64,000 nt of DNA from Gracilaria vermiculophylla. Its lineage: Eukaryota; Rhodophyta; Florideophyceae; Gracilariales; Gracilariaceae. Each line of letters starts with the position of its first letter. The first letter of the stretch is position 1. Location of the stretch: contig JAHNZQ020000049.1 in the NCBI GenBank assembly GCA_019155205.2, forward strand, positions 324,247 to 388,246, in the 5' to 3' direction. A program made the translations under genes and the position numbers. Shown here one piece after another: positions 1 to 10,592 of the stretch. The notes beneath the pieces were generated by a model. The model ran no database searches, had not been told where the DNA came from, and worked only from the letters and a program-made list of their open reading frames with translations.

Positions 1-42
1 CCCGAGATTGAGCCCGAGATTGAGCCCGAGATTGTGCCCGAG
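1..42 (+). repeat. 12-base tandem repeat encoding Pro-Glu-Ile-Glu
   Basis: The unit CCCGAGATTGAG is repeated about three times at the window edge and reads as PEIE repeats in the zinc-finger frame. The array probably continues to the left of the window. Confidence 0.8.
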
Positions 43-1665
43 AGAGCGACCGGCCATGCCCCGCGCGCACTCCAAACCAGCAGCTGCTTCATCGACGAGG
101 TTCGCAAATTCTCCAGGCACCTCACCTATTACGACAGCGACACGCAGTCCGAGAGCGCAACCTCGTCCCCGCTCGATACCGTGCGCCACGCCTGTCTGCA
201 TTGCTCCAAGTCGTATGCACACCGCACCAGTCTTCTCAGTCACATCCGATCTATTCACGAAAGGCACCCCAGCCTGCTATGCCAGCTCTGCGGACAGCGC
301 TTCCACAGCATTACAAAGAGGAACCAGCACATCGAAGGAGCTCACCAAAACTTGCAAAACGTCCGCTTTTCCTGTCGTTGGTGCGGAAGGGCCTACGCAT
401 ACAAGGCGCGCGCCGTCAAGCACGAACAGCATTGTCAACGCCGCTTTCTCCTTCCATCGCAGCCGTCGCTCGCCTCTCAGCCGCCATCTGCTCCGCCCGC
501 GCCTTCATCTCACCTGCCTTCAACGGTGCCCCCTTGGCCGCCCCACGCTCCGTTGTCGTCATTGCCGCCCTTGGCGCCGCCTCAGACGTCACCTGCCTCG
601 CCTACGTCGCCAAAGCTGTCAACGACGCGTCCTCTACCACTGCATGCCCCGTCGTCGTCTTTGCCGCCCTCAGCGCCATCTCAACCACCATTTACTCTTC
701 CTGCGCGCGCATCACATCAACTTTCCTCAATGCGCCTATTGCATGTGCAAGAGCCATTGCCTGTATCGCCGCTTCCACCTCTACCTCAATCGTCGTCTGC
801 GCTTCTTGTTTGCTCATTGCAACGAATGCCTTCAAAGGGACCGTTGCAGCCACGTGCCTCGTATCCCCCGTTACCGTCATCGTTGCCATCACTGCACCGG
901 TTGTCACCTGTGCCTGCTGCTTGTGCATCGCACCGTCTTTCATCCACGCGCACATTGCAGCTACAAGAGCCGTTGCCACCTTCGCAGCTTCCGACACCCC
1001 CTCAGCTGTCCTCTGCGCTTCCCGCTCGCGGTTTGCAACCAGTTTCGTCAACGCGCGCTATTCAGTCACACGCGCCGTTGCCTTCGTTGCTGCTTCCTCT
1101 ACCTCCTCAGTTGTCATCTGGACTTCCTGCTCGCACTCCGCACCGTGCTTCGTCGATGCGCCCGATGCGGCTTCGAGAGCCACTGCCTTCGTCTCCTCTT
1201 CTGCCACCGCCTCGTATGATATCTTCGCGTCTTGCTCGTGCAGCGCACCGGGCTACTCCGACACACCCCTCGCATCTACAAGCGCCACTGCCTTCGTCAC
1301 CGCTTCCACCCCCGCCTTATTCGTCATCAGCGCTTCCCTCTTGCGCACCACACCGGGCCACACCGATGTGCCCTTCGCAGCCACAAGCGCCGGTGCCTTC
1401 GTCGCCCCTTCCGCCGCCACCTCACATGTCACCTTTACTGGCTGTTGGCGCATCGCGTAGCGTTTCATCGATGCGCCCCTTGCGGCAAGAAGCCACGTTT
1501 TCTTCGTCGCTGTTTCCACAAGCGCCTCATATATCACCTAATGTGCGTGGCGGCGCATCGCACCACGTTTCATCAATGCGCCCGCTGCCTTTGCACGAGC
1601 CGTCTTCGACTTTGCCACTGCCGCCTTCGAACTACATGGCGCGTCCCCGCACTGATTGGCCCTGA
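1..1665 (+). CDS. C2H2 zinc-finger protein with repetitive Pro/Ser-rich tail, 5' partial
   Basis: The frame is open to the left edge of the window and has no ATG before the fingers, so the N-terminus lies outside. Counting codons from base 1, three fingers are visible: CLHC...H(x)4H from about codon 65, CQLC...H...H from about codon 94, and CRWCGR...H...C from about codon 125 (a C2HC variant). Such fingers usually bind nucleic acid in the nucleus; the target cannot be inferred. From about codon 160 to the stop the protein is Pro/Ser/Leu-rich and built from degenerate tandem units of 35 codons, probably disordered. The frame ends at TGA. Two other frames also stay open for over 1 kb here; they are shadows of the regular repeat. 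The finger motifs decide the frame. The fingers are certain, the exact role is not known. Confidence 0.8.
   Translation, partial: PEIEPEIEPEIVPERATGHAPRALQTSSCFIDEVRKFSRHLTYYDSDTQSESATSSPLDTVRHACLHCSKSYAHRTSLLSHIRSIHERHPSLLCQLCGQRFHSITKRNQHIEGAHQNLQNVRFSCRWCGRAYAYKARAVKHEQHCQRRFLLPSQPSLASQPPSAPPAPSSHLPSTVPPWPPHAPLSSLPPLAPPQTSPASPTSPKLSTTRPLPLHAPSSSLPPSAPSQPPFTLPARASHQLSSMRLLHVQEPLPVSPLPPLPQSSSALLVCSLQRMPSKGPLQPRASYPPLPSSLPSLHRLSPVPAACASHRLSSTRTLQLQEPLPPSQLPTPPQLSSALPARGLQPVSSTRAIQSHAPLPSLLLPLPPQLSSGLPARTPHRASSMRPMRLREPLPSSPLLPPPRMISSRLARAAHRATPTHPSHLQAPLPSSPLPPPPYSSSALPSCAPHRATPMCPSQPQAPVPSSPLPPPPHMSPLLAVGASRSVSSMRPLRQEATFSSSLFPQAPHISPNVRGGASHHVSSMRPLPLHEPSSTLPLPPSNYMARPRTDWP
500..1665 (+). 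repeat. 105-bp coding minisatellite (35 codons per unit)
   Basis: Units anchored on a CACCG/CAACC-type start occur at 931, 1036, 1141, 1246, 1351, 1456 and 1561, exactly 105 bases apart. More degenerate units extend upstream to about 500. The period is a multiple of three, so the array keeps the zinc-finger frame open and adds a Pro/Ser-rich tail. The exact spacing with diverged unit sequences suggests an old in-frame expansion. Confidence 0.8.
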
Positions 1666-3501
1666 TTTTGCAATACATGGTATTGTTGTCGATGTTGTTG
1701 CCATGCTCCCATATGGTCAACGCACATGGAATGGGCTTTGAGTGGTGCACTAGGTTTTGTGAGACGAAAGGAACAAGAGTTGCTGTGTGCGTGTATGTTC
1801 TTGCATGGAAAACGCTCGTAAGAGTCTGAACAGCTTTGTTCTCCTGAGAAATTTATGAAAGCGATCGTTTGACCATGATTCACTGTAAAAATAAGAAAAG
1901 CAACACGCCTGTTTGTACACCGTTCGCACTACACACACGCAGTAGGCCATCAAAGCTTCGGAACAAGAGGCATGCATTAAGTATCAGGTGGCTTACGATG
2001 TCTACCTGCTAGTAACCACAATACTGTACCGCCACTCGGGCGTGATGGCAAACTGCCTGGATACACCGCTCGACGCCTTCGAGCTCACTCAGTGCGCCGC
2101 GACAGCGGCTGCGCCGGAGAAAAGCATCTTGCGTGTTTTGCCGAAAGCATTCCGTTTACAATACTAATACATTACTACTGGGCCCTTCACGTTGTGAAGA
2201 GCGCTCAGTACCCACCAGCGATTCCGCCGTTCGCATCCCTAGAACGTTGGCAGAACACCGATCGAATCACCGCGCTGCGCCGCCACGTTTGCCACCGCGA
2301 GGAACTGCACCGTTGGCACACGCGCACCATGCTGGCCACCATTACAGCACAAGCAACAAATGTTTCGTGCAATTTTCCGAATGCGCCCAATGAGAGCACG
2401 CTAAACTCTCGGGACACGCGTTGGAACGTGATGTGCGCACAACGGGACACGTGTCCTTCCTGTTGTGCATTGTTCCTTGGCGCGAAAAGCGCTTAAATCC
2501 GCACCAGATCACCGCTTTTCCCGTCCTCCCCGCCCGACGCCATCGGTCACCGCCGTCACTGGGCGGCCGCTCCGCGCGCGCCGCGCGCGCCGCAAGTCGC
2601 TCATAGAGCACAGCAGTCGACTGCGCCTATCTCCGCTATTGTCGTCTGCCCCGCCGCCATCGACCCTGGGCACGCGCGATGCGTGCCCGTGGCGCGCGCA
2701 CGCGCTATCCTCTGCGATCCATTCGCGCACGTATTCGTGCGCCTCTTGGAGTGACGCGCGCGCTGTGAGGCGCTCCGCCGCCTCTGCCTTCCCCCGTCTC
2801 TGGCAGTCCGTGTGCTGTGCATGTCAAACTTTTGGAAAGCTGACGAATGTCTCGCGTTTGGAGTGCCTTGCCAGAATGAAAACCGAGTGATATAACTTTT
2901 TACTCACTCACTTATCGTTCTCGTTCACTCACACTCATCGTCGTTCATCTGCTTGTCGTCGATCCTGGTCTTTTACACCCATCCGCACACCTTCATCGGC
3001 TATTATTTTTGATCACCGCCATTAGTGTGCTGTTCGAAATCAAGGACTTGTCGCTGATCATTGTGTGGCTTTTGGATGCCACTTGGCTGTGACGTTGAGC
3101 TCGTGAATGTAAATGATCTTCATTTGCGATTGGTGGCGCAGTGGTGCTCGTGGCGAAGATGTTCCATCGCCTCTATGTGTCGTTGCACGCACTTATTGAG
3201 CCACGCCGTTTGGTTGGGCGCTGTTGGTTCTAACCCGCATTGTCAGAGTTTAGTTTTCGACGAAACGGTTGGAAGAGTAAGGCGTCATTCTGCGCGGATT
3301 ACACGTTAAAGACTGCTAGTGGTCGATGACGTCTCATTCGTGTAGGGGTGAAACGGTAAAATGGTAAACCATACGGCTGCTCACCGTGCACGGTGTTGTG
3401 TGTTTTTCTTGGAGGGTGCGCGCGGAGGGAAAACGGCGCTATTGCGGCGACTGCGTGAGATGAGCACCGTTCGTAGTCGGATGCGCGGTGGGGGAGGTGG
3501 G
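1666..3501. other. Intergenic stretch without a supported gene
   Basis: Short frames on both strands show no recognisable motif. A GC-rich GCGC-repeated patch lies near 2560-2600 and a CACTCACTCA-rich patch near 2900-2950. The stretch lies between the 3' ends of the zinc-finger gene and the minus-strand gene ending at 3502, so it is probably the shared 3' flank, but small exons cannot be excluded. Confidence 0.5.
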
Positions 3502-4719
3502 TCAGGCGTAGTGGCGGTCGACGAGCGCGGCGCGCGCGTCCAGCAGCTGCAGCTTAAGGCGCTCGACGGTGCGGCGGCACACGGCCAGGTTGGTGCGCAG
3601 CTTGGCGCAGAACAGACACTGTTTGCGGCGCCACTCAAGAACGCGCAGCCGCATGCGGCGCGCGTGCGCCGCCATGCGGCGCAGCGCGTCGGCACGGAAA
3701 ATGAGCGTGAGCCCGCCGGGCAGCTCCACGATGCTCACGCTGCGCCGCGCCAGCGTGTGGATGTCCGGCACAAGCAGCTGCTGCCCGCGCGTGTCCAGCT
3801 GCCGTGCCAGGTAGCTGCTGAGGTCAACGGCCGCCGCCAGCGCGTCGGCCGCCAGTTTGCTGCACTTCCGCAGGTAGCGTGCCTTGTAGTTGCGCGGGAT
3901 GGCCGAGCTGCAGCGCGGCAGCGCCGGGGCGTCCAAGCGCTGGCTGTGGCGGCGCGCCGACGGCAGCGGCGGCGGCGGCGACGGCGGTGGAGGCACGGGC
4001 GGCGGCGACGTCCGCAGCGGCGCACTGCAGCGCAGCAACGCCGACGCCGACGTCGTTACCGACGCGCAGCACGCCGTCGACACCAACGACGACGACGACG
4101 AGTAGCACGAGATGAGCAACGACACGTGCTCGCATATCAACAAAAGCAAGTTGGCCGCATCATCCAATTTGGCCAGCGCCATCAACTGGTCGCTGAGCGT
4201 GCGCCGCAGCAGCGCCAGCCGCGAGCGCGCTCGCTGTAGCGAAGACAGCGACGGGCGAAGCGTCGGGGAGGCCGGGCATAGCTGCGCCAGCAACTGGCGC
4301 ACGCGGAGCAGCTGCTGTGGCGTGCGCGTTGGTGAGCCGGTCTGTGCCGCGTGTTTGAGCGCGCGGTACTCGGACAGCAACGTACGGCGGCGTTCCGACG
4401 CTCCAAGCGACGCCTGCGACGAAGAAGCCGGCGAGGAGGAAGCCGGAGAGGAGGAAGCCGGCGAGGAAGGCGGCGGGGGGGAACACACTGTCAAGGGAGA
4501 CGGCACCGAAGCGGAGGACGGCGGAGATAAGGGCGGCGGAGGCGTCGACGGCAAAGGCGGCGACAGCGACAACGGCGACGGTGATGAATGCGACATCGGC
4601 AATGGCAACGAAGAGGAAGGCATGGGCGACGGCGTTGGCGGCGCCGGGGACGGTAAGGGAGGCAGCGGCGAGACGAAGGCGGCGAGCGCTCGGGCGGCGT
4701 GAGCGCTCATAGTGCACAC
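3502..4719 (-). CDS. Pro/Ser-rich hypothetical protein (405 aa)
   Basis: A single open frame of 405 codons with ATGs at 4719 and 4710; the second is equally plausible as the start. The first 110 residues are Pro/Ser-rich low complexity, including three SSPAS-type repeats. The rest is Leu/Ala/Arg-rich, predicted helical, with a second Pro-rich insert near the middle and a Cys pair (CLFC) near the C-terminus. The C-terminal region reads like a helical bundle and I recognise no family. It is transcribed divergently from the MON2-like gene; the two first ATGs are about 350 bases apart, suggesting a shared promoter region. High GC makes antisense frames long as well, so the coding call rests on length and a clear ATG. 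Confidence 0.6.
   Translation of the reverse strand: MCTMSAHAARALAAFVSPLPPLPSPAPPTPSPMPSSSLPLPMSHSSPSPLSLSPPLPSTPPPPLSPPSSASVPSPLTVCSPPPPSSPASSSPASSSPASSSQASLGASERRRTLLSEYRALKHAAQTGSPTRTPQQLLRVRQLLAQLCPASPTLRPSLSSLQRARSRLALLRRTLSDQLMALAKLDDAANLLLLICEHVSLLISCYSSSSSLVSTACCASVTTSASALLRCSAPLRTSPPPVPPPPSPPPPLPSARRHSQRLDAPALPRCSSAIPRNYKARYLRKCSKLAADALAAAVDLSSYLARQLDTRGQQLLVPDIHTLARRSVSIVELPGGLTLIFRADALRRMAAHARRMRLRVLEWRRKQCLFCAKLRTNLAVCRRTVERLKLQLLDARAALVDRHYA
4424..4475. repeat. 15-base tandem repeat inside the 3502-4719 gene
   Basis: About three copies of a GAGGAAGCCGGCGAG-like unit; on the coding (minus) strand they encode repeated Ser-Ser-Pro-Ala-Ser. Confidence 0.7.
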
Positions 4720-5070
4720 ACGGGAGCAACGGAGACTCGACGCTTCGCACAGCGACGCACGGCGGCTTTGGCATGGCTGCGCGCTATTTTTGGGGCGCGC
4801 GTCCGCCGCCAGAGCTCACGAGCCTTTTCTATTTTTAGAATGCGCAGGCATGAGATGCTCGTCACACACACAGCACACGTGCACAGCTTCACAGCGCGAA
4901 TGCGTGGCACGCGCCGCTCGCAGCTGCTGACGGCCAATGCGCGTTGCGCTTCGACGCCTGGAGAGGGGCGTGGTGAGCGGTAGCCGGCGCAGGTGTCGCG
5001 CCCGAAGGCAAGTGAGATAGACGCCTCTGACGTCGACGCCGCCTTCGCTGCAGCCGATGACGCCGTCACT
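4720..5070. promoter_or_regulatory. Divergent intergenic region, likely bidirectional promoter
   Basis: About 350 bases separate the first ATGs of two divergently transcribed genes. No clear TATA box is seen on either strand. The assignment rests on gene orientation only. Confidence 0.35.
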
Positions 5071-5157
5071 ATGGCCGACGCCGCCAATATCGATGCCGCC
5101 AACATCGATGCCGCCAACATCGATGCCGCCAACGCCAACGACGCCAGCGCCACTGAT

Positions 5158-5216
<59 letters not shown>

Positions 5217-6789
5217 CGCCACAGAGCGCCTGCCACGAACACTCACGCGCTCGCTGGAGGCCGACCTGCGCGCACTGAGCGCCGATGCGCGCAAGCACAA
5301 CCCCGCCGTCAAGAACGCCGCCGAGCGCGTCATTCTGTTGCTCAAAGAGGCCGATTCTGCCGCTGCCGACGCCAACGCCGCCGACAGCGCCGCCGCCGTC
5401 TTCTGCGCTGCTTGCGCCCCGCCCGACCCGCCGCCTTCGCCGCTGCCTTCCGCCTCCGCCGCTGCCCAGCTCGCTGTCGCCCTTCGCGCCGTCTCCTCGC
5501 TGCATCGCCTAATCACGTATCGTGCCCTCGCCCCTGCGTCACTGCCCCCTATTCTGGACGCTCTGCACCGCTTGTGCTCCCCGTGCTTCGACGACGACAT
5601 CACCCTCAAACTGCTGCAAACTTTGTTGAGTTTGCTTACCGTGCGCCCATACGTCTGCGCCCTGTCGGACCCTAATCTCTCGCGCGCCTTTTCCATGCTC
5701 TTCCACCTGCGATCTGTGCGATCCACCTCGGCCTCAAACCCGGCCTCCTCCGCCCTGTCCGCCATTTCGCACTTCTCCACTCACGCCCAAGCCCCAACGC
5801 CGTCCACCCCAAACCCCACCCCGCCAGCCGATCGGGGCGTCATTGAGCACACCGCGCACGCCGCCTTTCGCCAGGTCGCTTCCGACTTGTTTGCCGCCGC
5901 TGCTGAGGCCGCCGTGCGAACCGCCGTTGAGCGCCATGCCGCAAGCGGCCAGTTCATTCCATTGGCTGCCTTCCCATCTGAGGCCACCGCCGCCTTCAAC
6001 CTCTTCCTTGACTTGTGCCACGCCATTGCTGCCGAACCCTGCCACTGGCTTTCTTCCCTCACCCCCGACCCGGCCCATCCGCTGCACCTCACTCTTGCGA
6101 TCGAGGTCATTGACGACTCTCTTGCCTCCAACATCGCCCTCTTCGCCGCCCAGCCCGTGTTTTCCGAGCTGCTCTTGGCCCGTCTCTGCCCCGCCTTGCA
6201 CAAACTCTTGAGCACCACGTCGCACAAACCCACCCTCAAATCGCTCCTCAGCCTTGTCGTCACGCTTGTGCGCAACTATTGGCGTAACCTCCGCCCAGAC
6301 ACTGAGACCTTTTGCCACATGCTCGCCAACCTGGCGCGTGTTCCTCGCCCAAACGCGAACGCCGCGACCCGTGCCATGGAGTCCTGGCGTCCCATTTACG
6401 CTATGGAGGCGTTACGGTGCATTTTCAGTGCCACCGCCAGCGACAGTAGTCCGCTCGTCGACTTTGTGTGCGCTTATGATCTTGCCGATGGCTCCGCCGC
6501 CAAATGCGTTGCAGGTGTGCTTGATACAGTGGCGCACGATATTTCTCTGGTGCAAGACTGTCAGATCAGCCTGTTGCCGCCGGCCCCCATCACCGCTGCC
6601 ATGAAACCGTTTGCCAAGCTCATTGCGAATCAACTCGAGTTTGTCGTGGCCATTGCCATTGGCTTGCATGTGCAAATTGTCAATGCTGCCGCGGACGCCG
6701 TGCGCAACAATCTTATATCCGTCGCCGTGCAAAAGCGTTCAATTTCGCGTTTCATAATGATAGAAAATTCCGAACTCGCGCGTGATTAG
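5071..6789 (+). CDS. MON2-like protein, N-terminal DCB-HUS region only
   Basis: The first in-frame ATG is at 5071; the frame itself opens after a TAG at 4981. The protein starts with Ala/Asp/Asn-rich repeats and a run of about 20 Ala. It then matches the layout of MON2 (a Sec7-related Golgi and endosome trafficking protein without a Sec7 domain). The DCB-type segment has LEADLRALS, NPAVKNAAERV and TLKLLQTLLSLLT. The HUS-type segment has FNLFLDLCHAI, LTLAIEVIDDSL, LLARLCPALHKLL and MEALRCIF. In other eukaryotes MON2 acts at the trans-Golgi with DOPEY-type partners. Family members are about 1600-1700 aa; this frame ends at TAG after 572 codons, just before an AT-rich stretch and retroelements. 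It is either truncated or continues after an intron I cannot find. BIG/GBF1 Arf-GEFs share DCB-HUS and are the main alternative. Confidence 0.65.
5158..5216 (+). repeat. (GCC)n trinucleotide microsatellite encoding polyalanine
   Basis: About 19 uninterrupted GCC units, encoding the polyalanine run of the MON2-like protein. It is preceded by three near-identical AACATCGATGCCGCC units that encode Asn-Ile-Asp-Ala-Ala. Confidence 0.95.
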
Positions 6790-7629
6790 TCCCCCAATAC
6801 CTTGTTCTTTTTGTTCAAAAGAACATTAGATCTTATACGGAAAAAGCTTGTAACACAACTTCAAACAGTACCTTATATTAAGGTCGATATTCTCATTTTT
6901 ATACCATTTTTTAAGTAACGTATTATAAATATAACATTTTATTGAAAGCCTAATAATGCTCAGCTCCAACAATACTTTAAGCATAACGTTTTGCAAAAAT
7001 GTTATACTTGCAATGTATTTTGCACTAGAAACGCCGTTAAAAGAACGATCCGTTTATAAAATATGAATAAAGTGGTACTGAAAACGGCTTAATAATTCCT
7101 TTGGTTTATAAAACTGGATAATTTTTCTTTTCGGAAGCTTCAAATAAACAAAACAAAATGCCGCAGTGTGCTATGAGCACTGAAAAAAAACGATGGATGC
7201 AAAAAGAATGGATGTTTTTAATTGATTAAAAATTTGATGTAGATGAACTACAGTGTTTTATATATTGCTATCAAGAGAAACAATCAGCAAACCAAATTTT
7301 GAACATATTAAAGTTCTATTCGAGCTTATGCTACGCTATAGACTGGACTCTCGAAGAAAAAAGAAACATAAAAAGCCTTTTGCAGTGAGCATCATAGACT
7401 CAAAAAAGGCTTAGAAATGTTTTCATACAACTTTTTATAAAATATATATCTTATCAGATTTGTAAAATGCTTTTTCAAAACGATATTGCCGCAGTTCAGT
7501 AGTCTACAACAATGAATAACGTTCTATGCTAACTATAAATCAATGCCACGCATTTACTTACGCGTTAAATTCACTTAAACCCCTTTGAAAATGAAAAAGA
7601 TTTACTCGTTAGAATGCTTTAGGTCCATT
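6790..7629. other. AT-rich stretch, no gene seen
   Basis: Base composition changes abruptly from GC-rich coding to AT-rich after the MON2-like stop. No open frame with recognisable content and no terminal repeats of known elements were found. It may contain the 3' flank of the gene or decayed transposon sequence. Confidence 0.6.
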
Positions 7630-7900
7630 TGTAGTGGATGCATTACAACCACTTCTTTTAGAATCCTACACCCCTTTAGTTTCAGCACTGCGACCCAATG
7701 CGTAGGAAGCAGCGCACACCTCATCTTGTAGGTAGCACTCCAATCTAGGGTGTTTCGAGATAAGGGAACACCACCCCTCCTTTTAAGCCGACACTCTTCG
7801 GCCTCCTAAGTAGACTCGGAGGCATCGAGCATTGCACACTTGCACAAACCTTTGCGCCGCATCCGCGCACAGTGATCACTTGCGATACTGCGGTCGTATC
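7630..7900 (+). repeat. Candidate 5' LTR of a Ty3/gypsy relic
   Basis: The stretch begins TGTAGTGGATGCATTACA (TG start, itself an imperfect palindrome) and lies directly before a gag-like frame whose ATG is at 7923. The 3' boundary is not certain and the matching 3' LTR is not in the window, because the element runs into an assembly gap. Position and start motif only. Confidence 0.4.
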
Positions 7901-7922
7901 GTATCTCGTTCGATCAACAACA

Positions 7923-8573
7923 ATGGCGTCCGCTTCGACGCCGCACACATTACCAACAAATTCTGAAGACATTCAGGATGATAACTTCAATCTTCAACCT
8001 CCATCATCTGTTGCCTTCTCAGATAACAACCCCCGCCTTATCTCAACCACCCCAAAGGCTATTCGAGTTTTTCTGCGTCATTCTGACCAGTACGTCAAGG
8101 AAGTTACGGCCCGTGCTCTTCAGCTGGCTGTTGTGGACTCAACTACGACAGAGCCTGTGCGCCCGGCTAATCTTCCCTACTGTGTCGACGCTGAATGGCT
8201 CGAGTCGTCGATAGATCTTGTCTACATTTCTGGCGTCAAGAAAGTCCATGATCGTACCGACGAGAAATTACGGGCGTATTTGGAATCAGAAGCCCAAGAA
8301 GACAAGGACATAATGACCATCGCCGCAATTGAATCCATAATTCGCATAGAAGTCTCAATGGACATGAGTGATACATCTTCTCGTTCACGCATGAAACACT
8401 TGTTCACCAACTACGTGTCAGCATTGCGACGCAATGGTCTCACTTGGGTCATGAAGGAGCACCCGAAGCTGGCAGTCGAACATTTGATTGGAGCAATCAA
8501 GCCTCGATCTCTGCAACAACGCATGCAAATGGACTTAGAACTCGTGTATGTATCTCTCAATTCGGACTTCTAA
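7923..8573 (+). pseudogene. gag-like frame of Ty3/gypsy relic
   Basis: ATG at 7923 opens a 216-codon frame. After a frame change a Cys/His remnant follows near 8790-8850 (CPHPPC, then HWIDDC) with an in-frame TAG between its two halves, consistent with a decayed zinc knuckle. Charged helical content and the position before protease support gag. No function remains likely given the breaks. Confidence 0.6.
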
Positions 8574-8936
8574 GCTTTCATGAAACATGCGGTGACAGTG
8601 GCAGACGCTTTCCAGATCATTGACAACGGTCCTCCACAGAAAACAAAGGGGACAAAGTCTCGAAGCACAACAAACGTGTCTCAGAACCAGCCAAGGACGA
8701 CTCATAATGACGTAGAGTCTACGCTTTCCTCCTCAGGCAGCAACCTATCTACTCGGAGAAGCACTTCACGCCGACCACCGCCGTTCTGCCCGCACCCCCC
8801 ATGTCAGTAGAAAGGGGAACGTCATTGGATTGACGACTGCCAATTTTCAACGGATGAGGAAAAAGAAACCCTGAAAGCCGACATCGCTGCTAAGAAAGCT
8901 GCAGACGGTCCATCTCGTTCTACACGCTCTCAGAAA

Positions 8937-9776
8937 GTGAGAAACACCCAGGGAAATCCTCGTGTCGTTGCTCGTCTTAAGCCAGTGACTGATGCGGATT
9001 GTTTGGTTACTGTATCGAATGGCAAGACATCCATGGACACAACTGGGCGTTGTGACGATGGGAGCGACGACAGCATTGTGTCTCCCTCGCTGGCGGAAAG
9101 TGCTGTAGCAAAAGGCATTGGAAAGATATTCCCCATTGACAAAGTGTTTCTAGCCGTGGCGCTCAAGAAAAGGAATGCAGGGTCCGTACAAAAGTTCACC
9201 TTCTCAAGGAAATGAACTGCACCTCGCACCATTCTGCAGCTCGCCTCTGGAAATTTGGCGCTTCTGAATATCTCCTTCCTTGTTGCAGACGATGATCTTG
9301 CTTGCGAAGACCTTCTGATAGGAAGACCCGTGTTGCAACATTTGCGAGTTGACACATACACTCTATTGGAAAACAATCGGTTCGCTCTCAACGCCTCGGA
9401 CTGCTTAAAAGTGGGAAACCCAACCTCTACCACGGCAAAAGGCTCCGTCAGTCGTCTCATGGCATCAATCTTGGACAGCTCGACCAACACATCAGTACAG
9501 ACGCAACCACCTCCGAACCGCCCCAGAGTCAAGTACCACACCACACGTGAAGACTGCGATCCATTTCCAGATCCCTCTCTTCTCTACCCAATTGACAGTG
9601 CGCAACACGAAGACATTTGCGAGGCAGTGGACAGCATGATAGAAGCAGCAGCCCAAAACGGTCTTCGGGAGCAGTACGTAGCACAACTGAGGAACATTGC
9701 CTACGATCACGTCGACATCTTTGGTACATCACTGTCCTCTGGGCCTCCAGGCCAGGTCGAGCCTCTGAAGATCTAG
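8937..9776 (+). pseudogene. Retroviral-type aspartic protease region
   Basis: Across two frames broken near 9212 the region reads a DDGSDDSIVS active-site-like motif, then FLVADDDLACEDLLIGRPVL and HLRVDTYTLL, a pattern typical of protease in Ty3/gypsy polyproteins. The expected D-[ST]-G-[SA] triad is altered to D-D-G-S, and the TGA at the frame break confirms decay. A linker toward the RT follows up to 9776, where a TAG interrupts the frame just before RT. Confidence 0.65.
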
Positions 9777-10345
9777 CTCACGGCTGATGCGCGCCCAGTT
9801 CGCGTTCGGCTGCGAAAGTACTCGCAGGATCAGAGAAAGTTTCTCGATGACTTTGTATCGAATCTCGTCAAAGCCGGGATGGCTTACTCCAACCCATCCT
9901 CTCCATGGGCATCAGCACCTTTGATTGTACCCAAACCTGGACCTGCTCGTTTTCGTTTCACAGTTGACCTGCGTCCCATCAATCGCTACACTGTGAAGCA
10001 CCAGTATCCGATGCCGAACATCGAACAAGAACTACTGAAGCTCGCCGGCTCACGTTTCTTCGCCACCTTCGATCTCTCACATGGCTATTGGCAGTTTCCT
10101 CTTGACAAGAAATCGCAAGAGCTGCAGTCCTTCATCACCCCAGATGGTGTGTTTTCACCAACCAGAGTACTTCATGGAACAACGAACGCAACCACGCATC
10201 TGCAATCGGTTCTGGCTACGATTCTACCGAAGGAGCTTCGCACAAACCTCTTGTACTGGCTGGATGACATGCTTCTTCATGACGCAACTGTCACGGGACT
10301 GCTGGACAGCATTCGTCTCCTTTTCGAAACTTGTGCGCGATTCTC
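9777..10345 (+). pseudogene. Ty3/gypsy reverse transcriptase, 5' part
   Basis: The frame shows hallmark RT blocks: SPWASAPLIVPKPG, RFTVDLRPINRYT, FATFDLSHGYWQFPLD, SFITPDGVF and the catalytic box YWLDDML near 10255. It is cut by the N run. The catalytic box has Leu before DD, common in Ty3 RTs. The frame is intact over about 155 codons, but the upstream stop codes it out of the polyprotein. Confidence 0.9.
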
Positions 10346-10445
10346 NNNNNNNNNNNNNNNNNNNNNNNNNNNNNNNNNNNNNNNNNNNNNNNNNNNNNNN
10401 NNNNNNNNNNNNNNNNNNNNNNNNNNNNNNNNNNNNNNNNNNNNN
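10346..10445. other. Assembly gap (100 N)
   Basis: Exactly 100 unresolved bases, a conventional gap of unknown size; sequences on either side may not be contiguous. Confidence 0.99.
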
Positions 10446-10592
10446 GTACAATTTCTCAGGCTCAGGTCACTTCTGGGAGTCGAACCCAGGGTCCTAGCGT
10501 TTAGCTGGGCCCATAACCTGTTGGAAAACAGATGAGCTATTTGCGCTATACTCTCTTGTGACACAGGGCGCATAGTTCACCATTTGAACTAT
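10446..10592 (-). repeat. tRNA-like short repeat, copy 1
   Basis: Read on the minus strand it contains a perfect T-arm: stem CTGGG, loop TTCGACT, stem CCCAG, which is also a good B box. An A-box-like TAGCTCATCTG lies upstream. No convincing D stem or acceptor stem forms, so a working tRNA is unlikely. Two more diverged copies occur at 18140-18222 and 18300-18451, all sharing a tail that reads CTATTTGCGC and GTTCACAATTTGAAC in the plus direction. Best read as a tRNA-derived SINE. Confidence 0.55.

Larger units (their letters stand above)
7630..10345 (+). mobile_element. Ty3/gypsy retrotransposon relic, 3' end lost in assembly gap
   Basis: In order on the plus strand: candidate LTR, gag-like frame, zinc-knuckle remnant, aspartic protease, reverse transcriptase. 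It then ends at the N run at 10346. No RNase H or integrase is visible after the gap. Frameshifts and stops split the frames. Protein similarity to the chromodomain Ty3 family elsewhere in the window is low, so it is a separate lineage. Confidence 0.8.

Noticed and set aside
8..1460. Two further long frames (from 8 and 201) over the zinc-finger gene
   Set aside because: They stay open because of the 105-base periodic, stop-poor repeat. Only the frame starting at base 1 reads zinc fingers.
3361..4239. A 292-codon plus-strand frame opposite the 3502-4719 gene
   Set aside because: Arg/Gln/Ala-rich composition typical of the antisense of GC-rich coding sequence; no motif. The minus frame is longer and has a clean ATG.
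4707..6318. Long minus-strand frames opposite the MON2-like gene
   Set aside because: Gly/Ala-rich shadows of GCC-rich coding sequence; the plus strand carries recognisable family blocks.
10446..10592. A functional tRNA gene
   Set aside because: The T-arm is perfect but no D stem or acceptor stem pairs, and two diverged copies exist, so a SINE-like repeat is more likely.
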